From Shewanella violacea DSS12 (lineage in GTDB: Bacteria; Pseudomonadota; Gammaproteobacteria; Enterobacterales; Shewanellaceae): DNA of 64,000 bases. The stretch is taken from contig NC_014012.1 in assembly GCF_000091325.1 (NCBI RefSeq), forward strand, positions 124,001 to 188,000, in the 5' to 3' direction. The notes below the pieces were generated by a model that had not been told where the DNA came from, searched no databases, and was given only the letters and a program-made list of their open reading frames with translations. How positions within the stretch are numbered: position 1 is the first letter of the stretch; every line of letters begins with the position of its first letter. Below are positions 19,222 through 30,069 of this stretch, piece after piece. The position numbers and the translations under genes were made by a program.

Positions 19222-22200
19222 CTAATCGAAACTAGAGTATAGAATTGGGGTATTGGCTGGCATAGTGATCGATTGCCAACGATCACTGAATGTATACTTG
19301 GCATAAAGTATAAAGTGATTAGGTTCGTAGAAATCAGAACGTTGTAAATCTAAGGACATGCCTAAATACCAATGTTTACTTATACGATTTTCAATTGCAG
19401 CCTGAAACGTATACCCAAATCCCCCTCCCGAACTCGATGCCTCACCGGTTAAGTAGGGGCCATCCTCTTGTGTCCACGAGTTTGAGATTGAACCACTGAG
19501 TAAGTACGACCAAGTATCATGGTAACGTTTATAGTAATTAACAGGTATAGAGACCGAAAAATAGCTCTGTGGACTATAATAACCGCCATGACCTAATGTG
19601 TATTCACTAAGGTTTTTATTGTAGTTGAGGTACATAAAGTTAGTCCCAACACTCAAACCTTGATCCTCATCTGCAATCAGTTTGTAATAGCTACCAGCCA
19701 GAAGGCCTAAGCGGGTATTATCTGCAACATTATCGCCGGTGAGTTTATGATACTGGATACTCGTCCAGATACCATAAGGCCCTCCCTGATCGTAGCTGGT
19801 GCCGATTTTTAATCCCGTACGAACCACACCGCCCCATTCCGTGCCTTGTGGATCTATGCTTCCCTGGGGCACACTTAAACCTGCATAGGACAAGATACTG
19901 CTGGTTTCCGGGCGCTTAGAGGCGTTAATCCGCCAGCCAAGATCGGCGAGGTCGCCTTTGACTGTGATCCCTCCAACCCAAGTAGAATGAGTAAAGCCAA
20001 GGGGTGTTGTGCCTATATCTGCCGACCAGTTGTCAGCCTCCCAGCCAACACCTAAGGCTGTGCCTGAAGCTTGCTGGTCAATGGGAATCTCATGGTGATC
20101 TTGGTGTTGATTCAAATAGTCGATATCACCGGATGCTATATTGACATGCTCAGCCCTTAATATCAGATGCCCATCCAATGAAGGTATAGGGATCCTTGCC
20201 TCAATAGGTACCTGAGACATCTTATTTTCGCCATCTCTGGCGCCAAAGTCATAGCCAATCATGACATGTCCATCCAGACGATCATGCAAGGTGTCTATGT
20301 CTTTTTTCACATTGCGGGTTAACCAATAATCATCGGCTTGATCATAAAGCAGGTGTAAACTTGGCTTCTCTGGGCTGGCTTTGTCTTGGTTGCGGTTTTT
20401 TGCGATACGATCGGAATTTAGGGCCTTATATCCACTTATGCCGGCGGTATGCCATTGCTTATTCGTCATGGCAATGGCCATACTATCGCGAAATTCCATA
20501 GCACTGGCTGAGTCTGGCAGCAATTCATTCAGGTGGTTTGCTTGAGTATGACGACCGAGCCGATTGAAGACTCTGGCGACCGACATTAACTGACTGGCCG
20601 TTAGCTGGCCACGCTTGCTATAGAGGGCTGCCGCGATATATTCATATTGAGTTTGCTGCTCTAGTGGAATACTGGATTGCAGTACACCAATTAGCCCTTG
20701 AGTTTTATAGGGTTCAGCTTGTTTACTCACCTTAAGATAACGTGCTAATGCAGAAGCGTAAAGCTCTTGCTGATAGTCTTGTTCCGCCTCGGCAATATTA
20801 GCCTGTGTAGCCAATTGATGCAGGGACTGGCGTTCAGATATGCTGAGTAATGTTAAGTTACTTAGATGCTCGCTACGTGCTTGCCAGTCATTAAAGTCCT
20901 CGAAGGCATGCATAGTGAGCATCAACTTGGCATAGGCTAGTTGGGTGGAAAATGACCAGTCTTTTTGTGGCGTGATAGCGGCATAACTTGTTTGCGCTCG
21001 TGTGGCTTCGCCTAGCTTGTACCAAGTCTCAGTAATACGCATCATGGCTTGAGGGTCGTGTCGATACTCTTGTGCCAATTTCGAAATGGCCTTTACACTC
21101 GCCTCATGAGCATAGAGATATCGTGCTTGAATATTGTCTAAATCCAAGTTGAGGCTTAATCGAACTAAGTTTCGCTTCATTGCCGGCGTGAGCCGTGTTT
21201 TCGGCACCGCAGCTAATGCATCCACTGCGGCTCTAGCTTGGTCGTTACGTGATAAATATAAGCTGTAAGCGAAGTGCATTTGAGGATCTGAGGATGCCTG
21301 ATCCCAAGCTAGCATCAGGTCGTCGGCTTGCTTGGGGTTACCCAAGATCCTCAGTGTGTCGGCAATGTCGGCACGCAGCCATGGTGATGATGGCTTTAAA
21401 GCCAGTAATCTGGACACAGAGCGCTTGGCCTGATCCATATCACCTGCTGATAATGCCAGTTCAATTGCCTGTGAAGCCTGATCGGATCTGAGGGACTGTA
21501 TCTTGCCATTAATGGCGAGTTGCTGCTGAGGAGTGTAATGTTCAGCCAACTTAATAGCGGTACCTAGCTCTCCTTGTGCCAGTGCTACATTCAAACGTCC
21601 TCTCAGGGCTGAGTTATTGTTCTGATCACGATTGAGTGCCAGCTGATAATAACGTTCAGCTTGTTTATACTGCTTTTGCATCAGGGCTAATTCAGCCAAG
21701 CCGTTGTATGCATCAGGAGCTGCAGGTGTGATTTTTATCGATTTTTCATATAGATGTTTGGCATCTGTATAGCGATTCTCTTTTAATGCAGTATCGCCTT
21801 GTTTCAGGTAGGCCCAATATGACGACACTTTAATCAGTGAGCGCCATTTTGATGCTGCATCCGGATCTTTATCGAGTTCCTGCGCTTTCTTAAAGTAGGC
21901 CAAAGCTTGGGTTTGATTCCCGCCACGAAGATAGATAGTACCTATGGCACCAAGTAGTTCTGGATCATCGGGGCGAGTGGTTAAGGCATAACGCAGTTGT
22001 TTGGCAGCCTGGTTATTCTTGCCTTCATCCAATAGCGCCAAGCCTTTACGCTTAGCGCGATAGGTTGGATCTTTCTGCAGTATTAATTCACGAGCTAGCC
22101 GCTTTTTTCCTTCTTGGTTGGCGCGCTGAATCGTACGGTTGGACGGATAATAACTGCTTAAAATAGCATATTGTTCGGTTACCGATGTCGAAATTGGCAG

Positions 22201-23010
22201 TGAGTCTAAGGCGTACAACCAAGATAAGGCTGCCTGCTCGCCAATGTCCGGCCTTAGTGCTAAACGACGGTAACTGGCTAAGACCCAAGGATCCGCTGGA
22301 TGGCGTTTACCAATATGCTTGGTTAAGGCGAGCTGAAAAATGGGTACATCCGGGTTGTTAGCATTGAGTTTTTCTAAGCTAGTCTTGACGCTTTGCCACC
22401 GTGAAGCAATATGGCCTTCAACTTGGAGGTATTCCAACTGAAGACTTGGTGTCGGTATACCATTTGGAAACACCGAATCATAGGCGAGTAACGACTCTAG
22501 GTAACGTCCTGAATGAGCAAGTAGTCTTGCTCGTTGAAACTCACTTTTTTTCTCATTGCGAATTGAAAAAATGCTATTTAATGCCAAGGTTTTTTGGCTT
22601 TTTGGGGCTAATTGCTGCAACTTTTTCCACGCTGCGGTGGCTTTATCCAGCTGCTTGGTTTGCAAGTACATATTGGCTTGATAATACAAGCCGCTGACAT
22701 TGTTACCTTCGATGGCGAATAATCGTTCCAGGGTGCTGAGGACTATGTCATCACGCTTCATCGCCTGGGCTAATTTCAATTGGCCCAGTAACCAATCGAC
22801 AGAGTCCACTTGTGCTAATTGAGTCTCAAATAACTCAAGTGGCTGATCTAATTGATAGATGCGTTTCTTCTGTTGCTGGGTTAATGGACCATGGGCTGGT
22901 GTGTACTCAGTAATGCTCTTCACCGCCATCACAGGGGATGTATATAAGAGCATGGTTATAAGGAGACCCAATATGGCTTTCAAGCTTGTTGATGACGTTA
23001 CTTTTGACAT
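19222..23010 (-). CDS. bcsC: Cellulose synthase outer-membrane subunit BcsC
   Basis: BcsC exports the glucan: a periplasmic TPR scaffold leads to an outer-membrane barrel. The 1262-residue product has a signal peptide (to about residue 29), TPR-like helical repeats through about residue 830, and a C-terminal barrel domain from about residue 880 with many aromatic strands. It is somewhat longer than the E. coli protein (1157). It overlaps the end of bcsZ by 13 bp, so translation is coupled, and it is the last gene of the leftward bcs operon. Confidence 0.94.
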   Translation of the reverse strand: MSKVTSSTSLKAILGLLITMLLYTSPVMAVKSITEYTPAHGPLTQQQKKRIYQLDQPLELFETQLAQVDSVDWLLGQLKLAQAMKRDDIVLSTLERLFAIEGNNVSGLYYQANMYLQTKQLDKATAAWKKLQQLAPKSQKTLALNSIFSIRNEKKSEFQRARLLAHSGRYLESLLAYDSVFPNGIPTPSLQLEYLQVEGHIASRWQSVKTSLEKLNANNPDVPIFQLALTKHIGKRHPADPWVLASYRRLALRPDIGEQAALSWLYALDSLPISTSVTEQYAILSSYYPSNRTIQRANQEGKKRLARELILQKDPTYRAKRKGLALLDEGKNNQAAKQLRYALTTRPDDPELLGAIGTIYLRGGNQTQALAYFKKAQELDKDPDAASKWRSLIKVSSYWAYLKQGDTALKENRYTDAKHLYEKSIKITPAAPDAYNGLAELALMQKQYKQAERYYQLALNRDQNNNSALRGRLNVALAQGELGTAIKLAEHYTPQQQLAINGKIQSLRSDQASQAIELALSAGDMDQAKRSVSRLLALKPSSPWLRADIADTLRILGNPKQADDLMLAWDQASSDPQMHFAYSLYLSRNDQARAAVDALAAVPKTRLTPAMKRNLVRLSLNLDLDNIQARYLYAHEASVKAISKLAQEYRHDPQAMMRITETWYKLGEATRAQTSYAAITPQKDWSFSTQLAYAKLMLTMHAFEDFNDWQARSEHLSNLTLLSISERQSLHQLATQANIAEAEQDYQQELYASALARYLKVSKQAEPYKTQGLIGVLQSSIPLEQQTQYEYIAAALYSKRGQLTASQLMSVARVFNRLGRHTQANHLNELLPDSASAMEFRDSMAIAMTNKQWHTAGISGYKALNSDRIAKNRNQDKASPEKPSLHLLYDQADDYWLTRNVKKDIDTLHDRLDGHVMIGYDFGARDGENKMSQVPIEARIPIPSLDGHLILRAEHVNIASGDIDYLNQHQDHHEIPIDQQASGTALGVGWEADNWSADIGTTPLGFTHSTWVGGITVKGDLADLGWRINASKRPETSSILSYAGLSVPQGSIDPQGTEWGGVVRTGLKIGTSYDQGGPYGIWTSIQYHKLTGDNVADNTRLGLLAGSYYKLIADEDQGLSVGTNFMYLNYNKNLSEYTLGHGGYYSPQSYFSVSIPVNYYKRYHDTWSYLLSGSISNSWTQEDGPYLTGEASSSGGGFGYTFQAAIENRISKHWYLGMSLDLQRSDFYEPNHFILYAKYTFSDRWQSITMPANTPILYSSFD

Positions 23011-24113
23011 TGGGTTTGTAACTCTCCGTGCTCACCAAAACGGAATCTCTCTTGATACCAAGCTTCACCAAACAGACCCAAAACATTATCGTAGTAATGT
23101 TTGCCATCATTGCGCTGCAATAATGAGTGAGCCCGCTCAGCTTGTTGTTCCACTAATGCAGCTTGATTCGAAGCTGAAAGAAATGGCAATAATGCGGCAG
23201 AGAAACCTGGGCTGCCCGCCTCTGTATATTGGCCGTTTAGGGTATCCACTTCCCGTGGTGGCGCTGAGAGTTGCTGTGTCGCGGCCACCATAGCTTGCAT
23301 GGTTTGCAATAATGTGGATTTTTCTTTATCGGCATCGTTAAGCATACCTATCCATAAATAGCTGCGAATCGCGTTATAGCTACCTAGATTTCCTGTGATG
23401 TCATCGGCGGTGTACACCCCGGACTTTAGTGTTACCCAATCTGGGCTAAAGCCGTGTTGTGCAGTGTCGGTTAACATAGTAGCACTGGTCTTATATAAGG
23501 ATTGCCATGTGTACTTGGGGTAGAGTGTCGCCATTCGTGACAGCAACTGCAAGGGCACGTAGCTGGGATTTAAGCGGTAGCTCCCATCGGGTTTATCGAA
23601 GCCCTGGGGCCCGGGTAGGAGCACGTTACCAATACCTGGGACCTCTAGGGTTTCTTCCCTAAGTATGCGACTGGCAACTAGATGACTAAGGGATTTATAG
23701 TAGTAGTTATCCCAGAGTCGTCCGGCTTCAGCCAAGCTATATGCTATCCATAAATCAGAATCAGATGCTGAATTATTATCTAGTACCCCGTACGTTCCAG
23801 TCGTCTTCTGTCCCCATAGCCATGCGGGTAAATGTGCGGTCAGATCACCTTCGGCAAGATGTGTCTCTGTCCATGTTAATATTTGTTGAAATGCCTGCTT
23901 ATCGTTGGCTACTAAGGCGAAAAACAACCCATAAGATTGTCCTTCCGATGTGGTAATTAAGCGCGGATCGCTGGCATCCACCACTCTGCCATCTTGGAGG
24001 TAATTTGTTTTGAATGTATTCCATTCTGGCCATTGACACTCAAGCGCAAAAACCTGAGATGACAAGGATGTAAGCATCAGGGACAAACAAGTGAGCCAGA
24101 CTAATTTTTTCAT
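22998..24113 (-). CDS. bcsZ: Periplasmic endo-1,4-beta-glucanase BcsZ (GH8)
   Basis: BcsZ is the glycoside hydrolase family 8 cellulase found in bacterial cellulose operons; it trims nascent glucan in the periplasm. The 371-residue product has a signal peptide ending SQVFA. The catalytic acid lies in the TSEGQSYG segment (about residue 52), and the YGVLDNNSASDSDLW block (about 110-124) carries the second acidic residues. It overlaps bcsB by four bases (ATGA) and bcsC by 13, as in a tight operon. Confidence 0.95.
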   Translation of the reverse strand: MKKLVWLTCLSLMLTSLSSQVFALECQWPEWNTFKTNYLQDGRVVDASDPRLITTSEGQSYGLFFALVANDKQAFQQILTWTETHLAEGDLTAHLPAWLWGQKTTGTYGVLDNNSASDSDLWIAYSLAEAGRLWDNYYYKSLSHLVASRILREETLEVPGIGNVLLPGPQGFDKPDGSYRLNPSYVPLQLLSRMATLYPKYTWQSLYKTSATMLTDTAQHGFSPDWVTLKSGVYTADDITGNLGSYNAIRSYLWIGMLNDADKEKSTLLQTMQAMVAATQQLSAPPREVDTLNGQYTEAGSPGFSAALLPFLSASNQAALVEQQAERAHSLLQRNDGKHYYDNVLGLFGEAWYQERFRFGEHGELQTQCQK

Positions 24114-26386
24114 GATTCATCCTCATTATCTTGAAGGCGTTTTGCTGCAATTGGACGAAGAATACGCCAGAGCACGATAGTGACGATAAGCATCAGAAAT
24201 ACTACGATAAAGGCTAATAAAATAGGATGATTGGAGAAGTGGTACCACACAAGTTGCCATATAGGCAGCTTACCTGAGTAGTAGTGCTCACCGACATTAT
24301 AGCTGGCGACTTCATTGTTACGGATAGTCACAACAGAGCCAAACATGTGCTCCACTTTACCGCTATCGCTTAATGCTTCATCCACCAGAGATAGATCTTG
24401 TGGGTTAGCGGCCATTATGGTGATTAAACTGCGCTTGGCTGAAAACGGTGATTCTATACCGGTTATTGCGGCAAAGGCCCCCTGTGCTTGTACCGATATC
24501 ATCTCTGTCGGGTCTTGTTTAGAACTGCTGGGCTTAAGGTCCAATAGCTCTTCGTTTTTATTTGGAAATTTCATCAGTCGCTTGCCTGCATTTAGCGTCA
24601 GGTTCACTTGATCTGTATCGTATTCAGCGGTATTGAGTGAAGGGGCGACACCAATACTCAAGATATCCTTATCTTGCAGTAGTTGTTTGTCCCATCGGTC
24701 GATTAGTTGGACATTGATGCCTGGATAGCCTGTATCTGCACCTATGACGCCCATTATATTTAAGAAGCTCTGTAGTGCTGCAGCGGATGGTTTTTCTGCC
24801 ACCACAACGACGGTTTCAGATAAGTCCGCCATGCGTGAGAATGGGAAACCGGAATTAGAGAAAGCATGCATATTCGGCATTTCGATATAATGTGGAAACC
24901 CACTGAAATCTATTGTGGAATTACCATCGATAACCGCATATTGCTTACTAGGTTGTGTTACCTGACACATGCCTTCTGTGACGGAGGCAAAGCTAAATTC
25001 AAACTTAATATGGTTGTTACTTCCCACCTTAAAGGCTGGAATCGGGATATTGTCGCTTGAACTTAAAAAATTATCATCGATCAGCGGTATGCGTAATTGG
25101 CTAGATTCACCGCTTTGCCCATCCGTGGTTAGGTTAAAGGCTTCGATAAATTGGTTATTGATGCTTAAACTTAGGCGAGAGCCTGAGTCATTTTTCGTTG
25201 GCGGCGAATAATGATAATTCAGATCCATAGGGATACCACGACTTTGCCATGTAAACAGATCCGGCGGTAAACGTAAGTCAACACGAATAGGTGGTGGTGT
25301 TCGACCTTCTACTTGTAAAGCGGATTTCTGTTTTACCAGCTCAGACAAGGAGGTTGGGCGTGTTGTGCTGATCCAATTCGGTGCATCATAGGCTTGGCGG
25401 GGGACGATTTGATTAACCGAATTAATTTTTGCTATTGGACCGGTTAATAATGAGGTTCCCAGTGCCAGACCTTTAATGGCAGTGTTGAGATCTTCGCTAT
25501 CTCGTCCAATGACCAATAACAGTTTCACATAAGGATCTCTTGGGTGGCTAATTACTTGTAAGTAAGGGCCGTCCGCATCGGGAAAGTCTTTAAGGAACTC
25601 GGGTTTATTGTTATTTGTAATGAAGACTATGGCGTTTTCGTCTGGCATCTTATCGAAAGACAGAGGAAAGCTAGTACTACGCCATTCGGACAAGGTGCCA
25701 AAATATGAAGCAGCAATTCCTGCGGCTTTTATCTCGTCAAGATCATAGTCGCTTCCCATCACCACTGGCAGCTTGAGTTTGTTAAAGTCGCGCTCATCAA
25801 AAAATGGCGCCGGTAATAGGCTGAGTTCGCTCTTCAGTAGTGTTTTTTGAACTTGAAGATCGATATGGCTGCTCAGACCAATTTCGGCCCATATGCTGGA
25901 GTCATTAGGATTCGCACAGCTTGTGTTTGTATTACCAATTAACTCAAAACGTAACTGATTAAAGTTACTGAAAAATCGCGTATCGAGAGGCATAGATACG
26001 CTATTTTTTTTACCTTGTTGCCCGTCACTTATCGATACAACGCCCATCAATTCATTATTAAAGTAGACCTTAATATGCGATACCAAGGCCAATAATGCCG
26101 GAGATGGAGTGAGATCAAAATGTAACGTAGCCTTTGAAACCACCTCATCAAGACGAGAGCCAAAGCCCACATAAATACTATTCTCACTGCCCAGTATTTT
26201 GATTGAACCTGTATAGCCAAGTTGGGAGAAGGAGATCACCCGTTGAGACACTATAGGGATGGAAGTATTAGACGCTTGCGCCGATAGCGCTGGCGCTGTT
26301 ACTGGTATTATAGGCTGTTGCGCAAAAGCGCTGGCTGAGATCGCAAGCCCTAGAGCTGCAATCATTGTTAATCTAGAAATTAGCAT
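24110..26386 (-). CDS. bcsB: Cyclic-di-GMP-activated cellulose synthase accessory subunit BcsB
   Basis: BcsB is the periplasmic partner of BcsA; its carbohydrate-binding and flavodoxin-like domains guide the glucan, and its C-terminal helix anchors the complex in the inner membrane. From the ATG at 26386 the protein has 758 residues, with a signal peptide (ISASAFAQ) and a final hydrophobic helix near residues 720-745. The frame is open to 26440, but that would put 18 polar residues before the signal sequence, so the inner start, overlapping bcsA by 14 bp, is preferred. Confidence 0.94.
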   Translation of the reverse strand: MLISRLTMIAALGLAISASAFAQQPIIPVTAPALSAQASNTSIPIVSQRVISFSQLGYTGSIKILGSENSIYVGFGSRLDEVVSKATLHFDLTPSPALLALVSHIKVYFNNELMGVVSISDGQQGKKNSVSMPLDTRFFSNFNQLRFELIGNTNTSCANPNDSSIWAEIGLSSHIDLQVQKTLLKSELSLLPAPFFDERDFNKLKLPVVMGSDYDLDEIKAAGIAASYFGTLSEWRSTSFPLSFDKMPDENAIVFITNNNKPEFLKDFPDADGPYLQVISHPRDPYVKLLLVIGRDSEDLNTAIKGLALGTSLLTGPIAKINSVNQIVPRQAYDAPNWISTTRPTSLSELVKQKSALQVEGRTPPPIRVDLRLPPDLFTWQSRGIPMDLNYHYSPPTKNDSGSRLSLSINNQFIEAFNLTTDGQSGESSQLRIPLIDDNFLSSSDNIPIPAFKVGSNNHIKFEFSFASVTEGMCQVTQPSKQYAVIDGNSTIDFSGFPHYIEMPNMHAFSNSGFPFSRMADLSETVVVVAEKPSAAALQSFLNIMGVIGADTGYPGINVQLIDRWDKQLLQDKDILSIGVAPSLNTAEYDTDQVNLTLNAGKRLMKFPNKNEELLDLKPSSSKQDPTEMISVQAQGAFAAITGIESPFSAKRSLITIMAANPQDLSLVDEALSDSGKVEHMFGSVVTIRNNEVASYNVGEHYYSGKLPIWQLVWYHFSNHPILLAFIVVFLMLIVTIVLWRILRPIAAKRLQDNEDES

Positions 26387-29027
26387 GGTTAGAGACTCGA
26401 GTAGAAATATGACGGGGTCGCAGTGACCAAGTAAACTCACAAAAAAACAGAATGGGGCGAACGCAGGCCTTTACCGGTGTTGGACTGTGCCTTAATAATT
26501 GCTGATAACCGCTAGCTCCGACCCGTAACACCCTGCTCAGACTCGCTAAGGGTTTATCGGCCTCATAGCTTTGTTGCCACTTTGTCCAGGTATCTGCACG
26601 GGCAAAGGTGCACTGTACATAATCAACCTGTTGCTGGTTCGATAAAGGCGCGAGTTGTAAGCCTAAGATGCCATCTTGGGCATAGGTAACAATAGTTGGG
26701 AAAACAAATTGTTGATCCGAACGATGCAGGATGATCTCTAGCTCTTGATTGGGTAAAAATAGATGATTTTGTTCATCATAGCCTTCCAGTTTTACTCGAA
26801 TACCCCCCAGTGAAAAATCTTGCATCACGGCGCGAAGTAAATGACCTGAATGTAAACGTACGCTCATAGGGAGGGCGACGGCGACACGGTGATCTTTACG
26901 AACCTGCTTTTCCTCGGCTGCGACAGCAACAGCACCGCCTAAGATCAAAAGGTTATAAATGGTCCAGAGAATATTGACGATAACTGTACCAATTTCGTCA
27001 TCGGGCCCCCAGCCTATACGGTAAACACCGAAACCTAGTCCAATAATGTTCATGATCACTAAGGTGAGGTAAGGGAGCGAGAACACCCAATCAAAATAAG
27101 ATTTATCGATTAAGCCTCCTTTTGCGGTAACGTTGAAGTTACCCTTGTGGGGGGCAAATAATGCCACTGTGGTAGGTTTTGCTATGTACCAAGCTAAAAC
27201 GGTTTCATAGACTTCCCCCCAGAATGAGTAACGGTACTTTCCTTGTATCCGAGAGTTTGTCACGCTTGCATGGACCATATGTGGCAGAGCGTAGAGAATA
27301 ATTGCAAATGCGGGAGCCGAGATCACGTAGGAATGCAGCAAGAGAAATGTGAGTGGCGCGATTAAAAAAATAATCCGCGGGATCCCGGATAAAAAGTGCA
27401 GCATGGCATTAACATAACAGAGGCGTTGTTGCCATTTCAGGCCAGATCCTGTCAAAGGGTTATCCAGTCGAAATATTTGCGCCATGCCCCTGGCCCAACG
27501 GATTCGCTGGCCAATGTGGGCCGATAAGGTTTCTGTGGCTAAGCCTGCCGATAAGGGTTGTTTTAAATAAGCAGAGTGATAACCCAAGCGGTGTAATCTC
27601 AATGAAGTATGGGCATCTTCAGTCACTGTTTCAACCGCGATCCCACCTACCTCTTCCAGTGGTGCACGGCGTAATATGGCACAAGAACCACAGAAGAAAG
27701 TCGCATCCCACATATCATTGCCGTCTTGAATCAAACCATAGAAGAGGTTGCCTTCGTTGGGGATATCCCTGAAGCTGGCAAGGTTACGTTCAAAAGGATC
27801 CGGAGAAAAGAAATGGTGGGGAGTTTGCACTAATGACATTTTTGGATCTTTTAAGAAAAATCCCATCGCGAGCTGGAAGAAAGCGCGTGTTGGTATATGG
27901 TCACAGTCAAATATGGCCACAAACTCGCTCTTGGTTTGGGCTAATGCATAATTGATATTACCGGCTTTAGCATGTTCATTGGTGGGACGACGAATATAAT
28001 TAACCCCAGCTTCTTTGGCGAAATCCCGGAAGTCATCACGTTTACCATCATCAAGAATATAGATATTGAGTTTGTCTTTTGGCCAATCGACTCCCAACGA
28101 CGCATATACTGTGGCACGCACCACATCTAAACCTTCGTTGTAGCTAGGGATCATAATGTCGATTTCAGGCCATGTGGTCTGATCTACGGGTAAGGCAACG
28201 GGTTTACGATTCAATGGCCATATATTTTGGAAGTACCCCAATAACAGCACAATCCAGGCATATGTTTCAGCCATCAGTAAAATCCCACCAAGAAATAAGG
28301 CGAGAGGATCATCCCAATTTAGTGTTGATGTGTACCGCCACCAAATATATCGGCACGATGCTGTGACCGAAAGAATGATCAGGAGCACGGTGGGAAAGCG
28401 TCCGGGCATACGCCGAAACATCATGGCCAACGCCCACAATAAACAGACAAAAATAATTTGTGCATTAAAGTTAAAAGGAACGGTGAAACACAGGAAGGCT
28501 AGTACGGCGACCAAGAAAAACAAGGTGTAATTAAGTAGATTATGAGGGCGCTTAACTTGAGGTTTGGATGGCATAGCCTGAGTGCTTGATTTCAGTCGCG
28601 ATGGTTTCGTCGCCCAGGCTTCCAGCCACTGTACGCCTAAAGATAAGGTATTCAAGGGTAGGTAGAATGCACTCTTGATACGTTTGACCGTGATATTAAA
28701 TACTTGATGTATGCGTGTCGACAATACATGTTTAGTTTGTTGTTGAAATAATAATAACCAAGAGGTTTGAATGACAAAACGTATAAGATCGAATAAAACC
28801 GGACGGGCAAAATTAATTTGCGGATAACCAATAAACAGTAATTTCCACGATGGTACGCCGGCAATGGTGGGCTTCAAGAATAGAAAGGCTGTGGTAAACC
28901 ATATGGCCAGTACCAGCTCCCCTAGCCAAGATGCAGGAGCGCCTTCGGCTTCTTCAATAAACGTCTTCTGTGCTGCGAATTGGCTGACTATCCAGGTTTT
29001 AAAAATTAGATTAAGGCAAGAAAACAT
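26373..29027 (-). CDS. bcsA: Cellulose synthase catalytic subunit BcsA
   Basis: BcsA polymerises UDP-glucose into beta-1,4-glucan and threads it through the inner membrane. In this 884-residue protein the GT2 domain shows DDG at 326-328, DCDH at 374-377, TED at 469-471 and QRIRW at 507-511, all intact. Membrane helices flank it (about 165-270 and 545-705). The C-terminal PilZ domain has RxxxR (710-714) and DFSLGG (737-742), so c-di-GMP should activate it. An AAGGAG ribosome site lies inside the end of bcsQ, which stops 3 bp upstream. Confidence 0.97.
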   Translation of the reverse strand: MFSCLNLIFKTWIVSQFAAQKTFIEEAEGAPASWLGELVLAIWFTTAFLFLKPTIAGVPSWKLLFIGYPQINFARPVLFDLIRFVIQTSWLLLFQQQTKHVLSTRIHQVFNITVKRIKSAFYLPLNTLSLGVQWLEAWATKPSRLKSSTQAMPSKPQVKRPHNLLNYTLFFLVAVLAFLCFTVPFNFNAQIIFVCLLWALAMMFRRMPGRFPTVLLIILSVTASCRYIWWRYTSTLNWDDPLALFLGGILLMAETYAWIVLLLGYFQNIWPLNRKPVALPVDQTTWPEIDIMIPSYNEGLDVVRATVYASLGVDWPKDKLNIYILDDGKRDDFRDFAKEAGVNYIRRPTNEHAKAGNINYALAQTKSEFVAIFDCDHIPTRAFFQLAMGFFLKDPKMSLVQTPHHFFSPDPFERNLASFRDIPNEGNLFYGLIQDGNDMWDATFFCGSCAILRRAPLEEVGGIAVETVTEDAHTSLRLHRLGYHSAYLKQPLSAGLATETLSAHIGQRIRWARGMAQIFRLDNPLTGSGLKWQQRLCYVNAMLHFLSGIPRIIFLIAPLTFLLLHSYVISAPAFAIILYALPHMVHASVTNSRIQGKYRYSFWGEVYETVLAWYIAKPTTVALFAPHKGNFNVTAKGGLIDKSYFDWVFSLPYLTLVIMNIIGLGFGVYRIGWGPDDEIGTVIVNILWTIYNLLILGGAVAVAAEEKQVRKDHRVAVALPMSVRLHSGHLLRAVMQDFSLGGIRVKLEGYDEQNHLFLPNQELEIILHRSDQQFVFPTIVTYAQDGILGLQLAPLSNQQQVDYVQCTFARADTWTKWQQSYEADKPLASLSRVLRVGASGYQQLLRHSPTPVKACVRPILFFCEFTWSLRPRHISTRVSNHANF

Positions 29028-29030
29028 GGA

Positions 29031-29831
29031 CTAGCTCTCCTTACCCGAATCAGTGCCTAGGGCGGCTAAGTGTGAAATACACCAGAAGGCCAGTAACTGG
29101 TAGTCTTTAGCTGCCTGACTATGTGGTGCATGGTGCTGGACTGTGGTTAAGTTAGCGATACTTTCTACCAGAGCTGTATCCTTGTGTAAGACGACTGGTA
29201 TAAGTTGAGTATCTAATTCTTTTTTAAACACCAATAAAAAATCTCGTCCCACCTGAGTTTCAGCCTGAAATTGATTGATTAAGAACTTAAGTTTTTTGGA
29301 TCTCTCCAAGTGATGCTGGATAAACCTATGGTGTTTTATGGTGTTTTGCATAACGTAATAACTGGACGGTTCAGGGCTTACAACACATAAAATAAGATCC
29401 GCAGCATCACAAAATCTGGCCACTGAGGGGTCAGTCAGATCATCAATAGACAAGTGGATAAGTTGCCAATCATTTTGGGATGATGTGCTAGTTGCCCTAT
29501 TGAGTTCTTGGAATAAGTGGGCGAAGAGGTCCGGCTTATTGGCTCGAAAAGCCAAAGCTTCTTGGTTATTTATCTGGCCGAAAGGGATAAAATCTACCCC
29601 TAGTGGACTTTCGAAGTTGGCTTCTTGCCATGGGCTAGCTTGGAGTAAACGTTTTACCCAGCCATCGTCTACCTTAAAAGGCAATCCCAGATGTAGTTTC
29701 AACACATTGCTTGCTACACAATCTACCACTAAGGTATTTTTACCTAGTTGGTGTAACATTTGTGCCAAATTAGCCGTTACTGTGGTTGAACCAGTGCCAC
29801 TTTTTAGACTGATAATAATCAATCGTTTCAT
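29031..29831 (-). CDS. bcsQ: Cellulose biosynthesis ParA/MinD-like ATPase BcsQ
   Basis: BcsQ (YhjQ) is a MinD-family NTPase that forms a cytoplasmic complex with BcsR and BcsE and is needed for Bcs assembly in E. coli. The 266-residue product has a deviant P-loop at residues 10-17 (KSGTGSTT): the signature lysine is kept, but the usual GK lysine is Ser, as in other BcsQ proteins, which also lack that lysine. A VVD switch-like strand follows near residue 37. It stops 3 bp before bcsA. Upstream, 238 bp separate it from bcsR. Confidence 0.9.
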   Translation of the reverse strand: MKRLIIISLKSGTGSTTVTANLAQMLHQLGKNTLVVDCVASNVLKLHLGLPFKVDDGWVKRLLQASPWQEANFESPLGVDFIPFGQINNQEALAFRANKPDLFAHLFQELNRATSTSSQNDWQLIHLSIDDLTDPSVARFCDAADLILCVVSPEPSSYYVMQNTIKHHRFIQHHLERSKKLKFLINQFQAETQVGRDFLLVFKKELDTQLIPVVLHKDTALVESIANLTTVQHHAPHSQAAKDYQLLAFWCISHLAALGTDSGKES

Positions 29832-30069
29832 GATGAAATGACCATACTATTGATTATTAAATCTGGTTTTGTTTATTTGGAATCCCAGTTTTAACATCAT
29901 AATGTGCCAAGGCGTATTATTAATATTTCTTTGACTTGTACACTTTGGGTTTGAGGACTGAGATTCGTTGAACAAGGTAACCTTCCTATGGCTAATTAAT
30001 TCCTTAAAGCATTATGTATCATTTATCACATGTAATATATCATTCTAACCTAATACAGGTTTTAATATA

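Noticed and set aside
22859..23293. 144-codon plus-strand frame across the bcsC/bcsZ junction
   Set aside because: It is entirely antisense to two well-supported cellulose genes and resembles no known protein.
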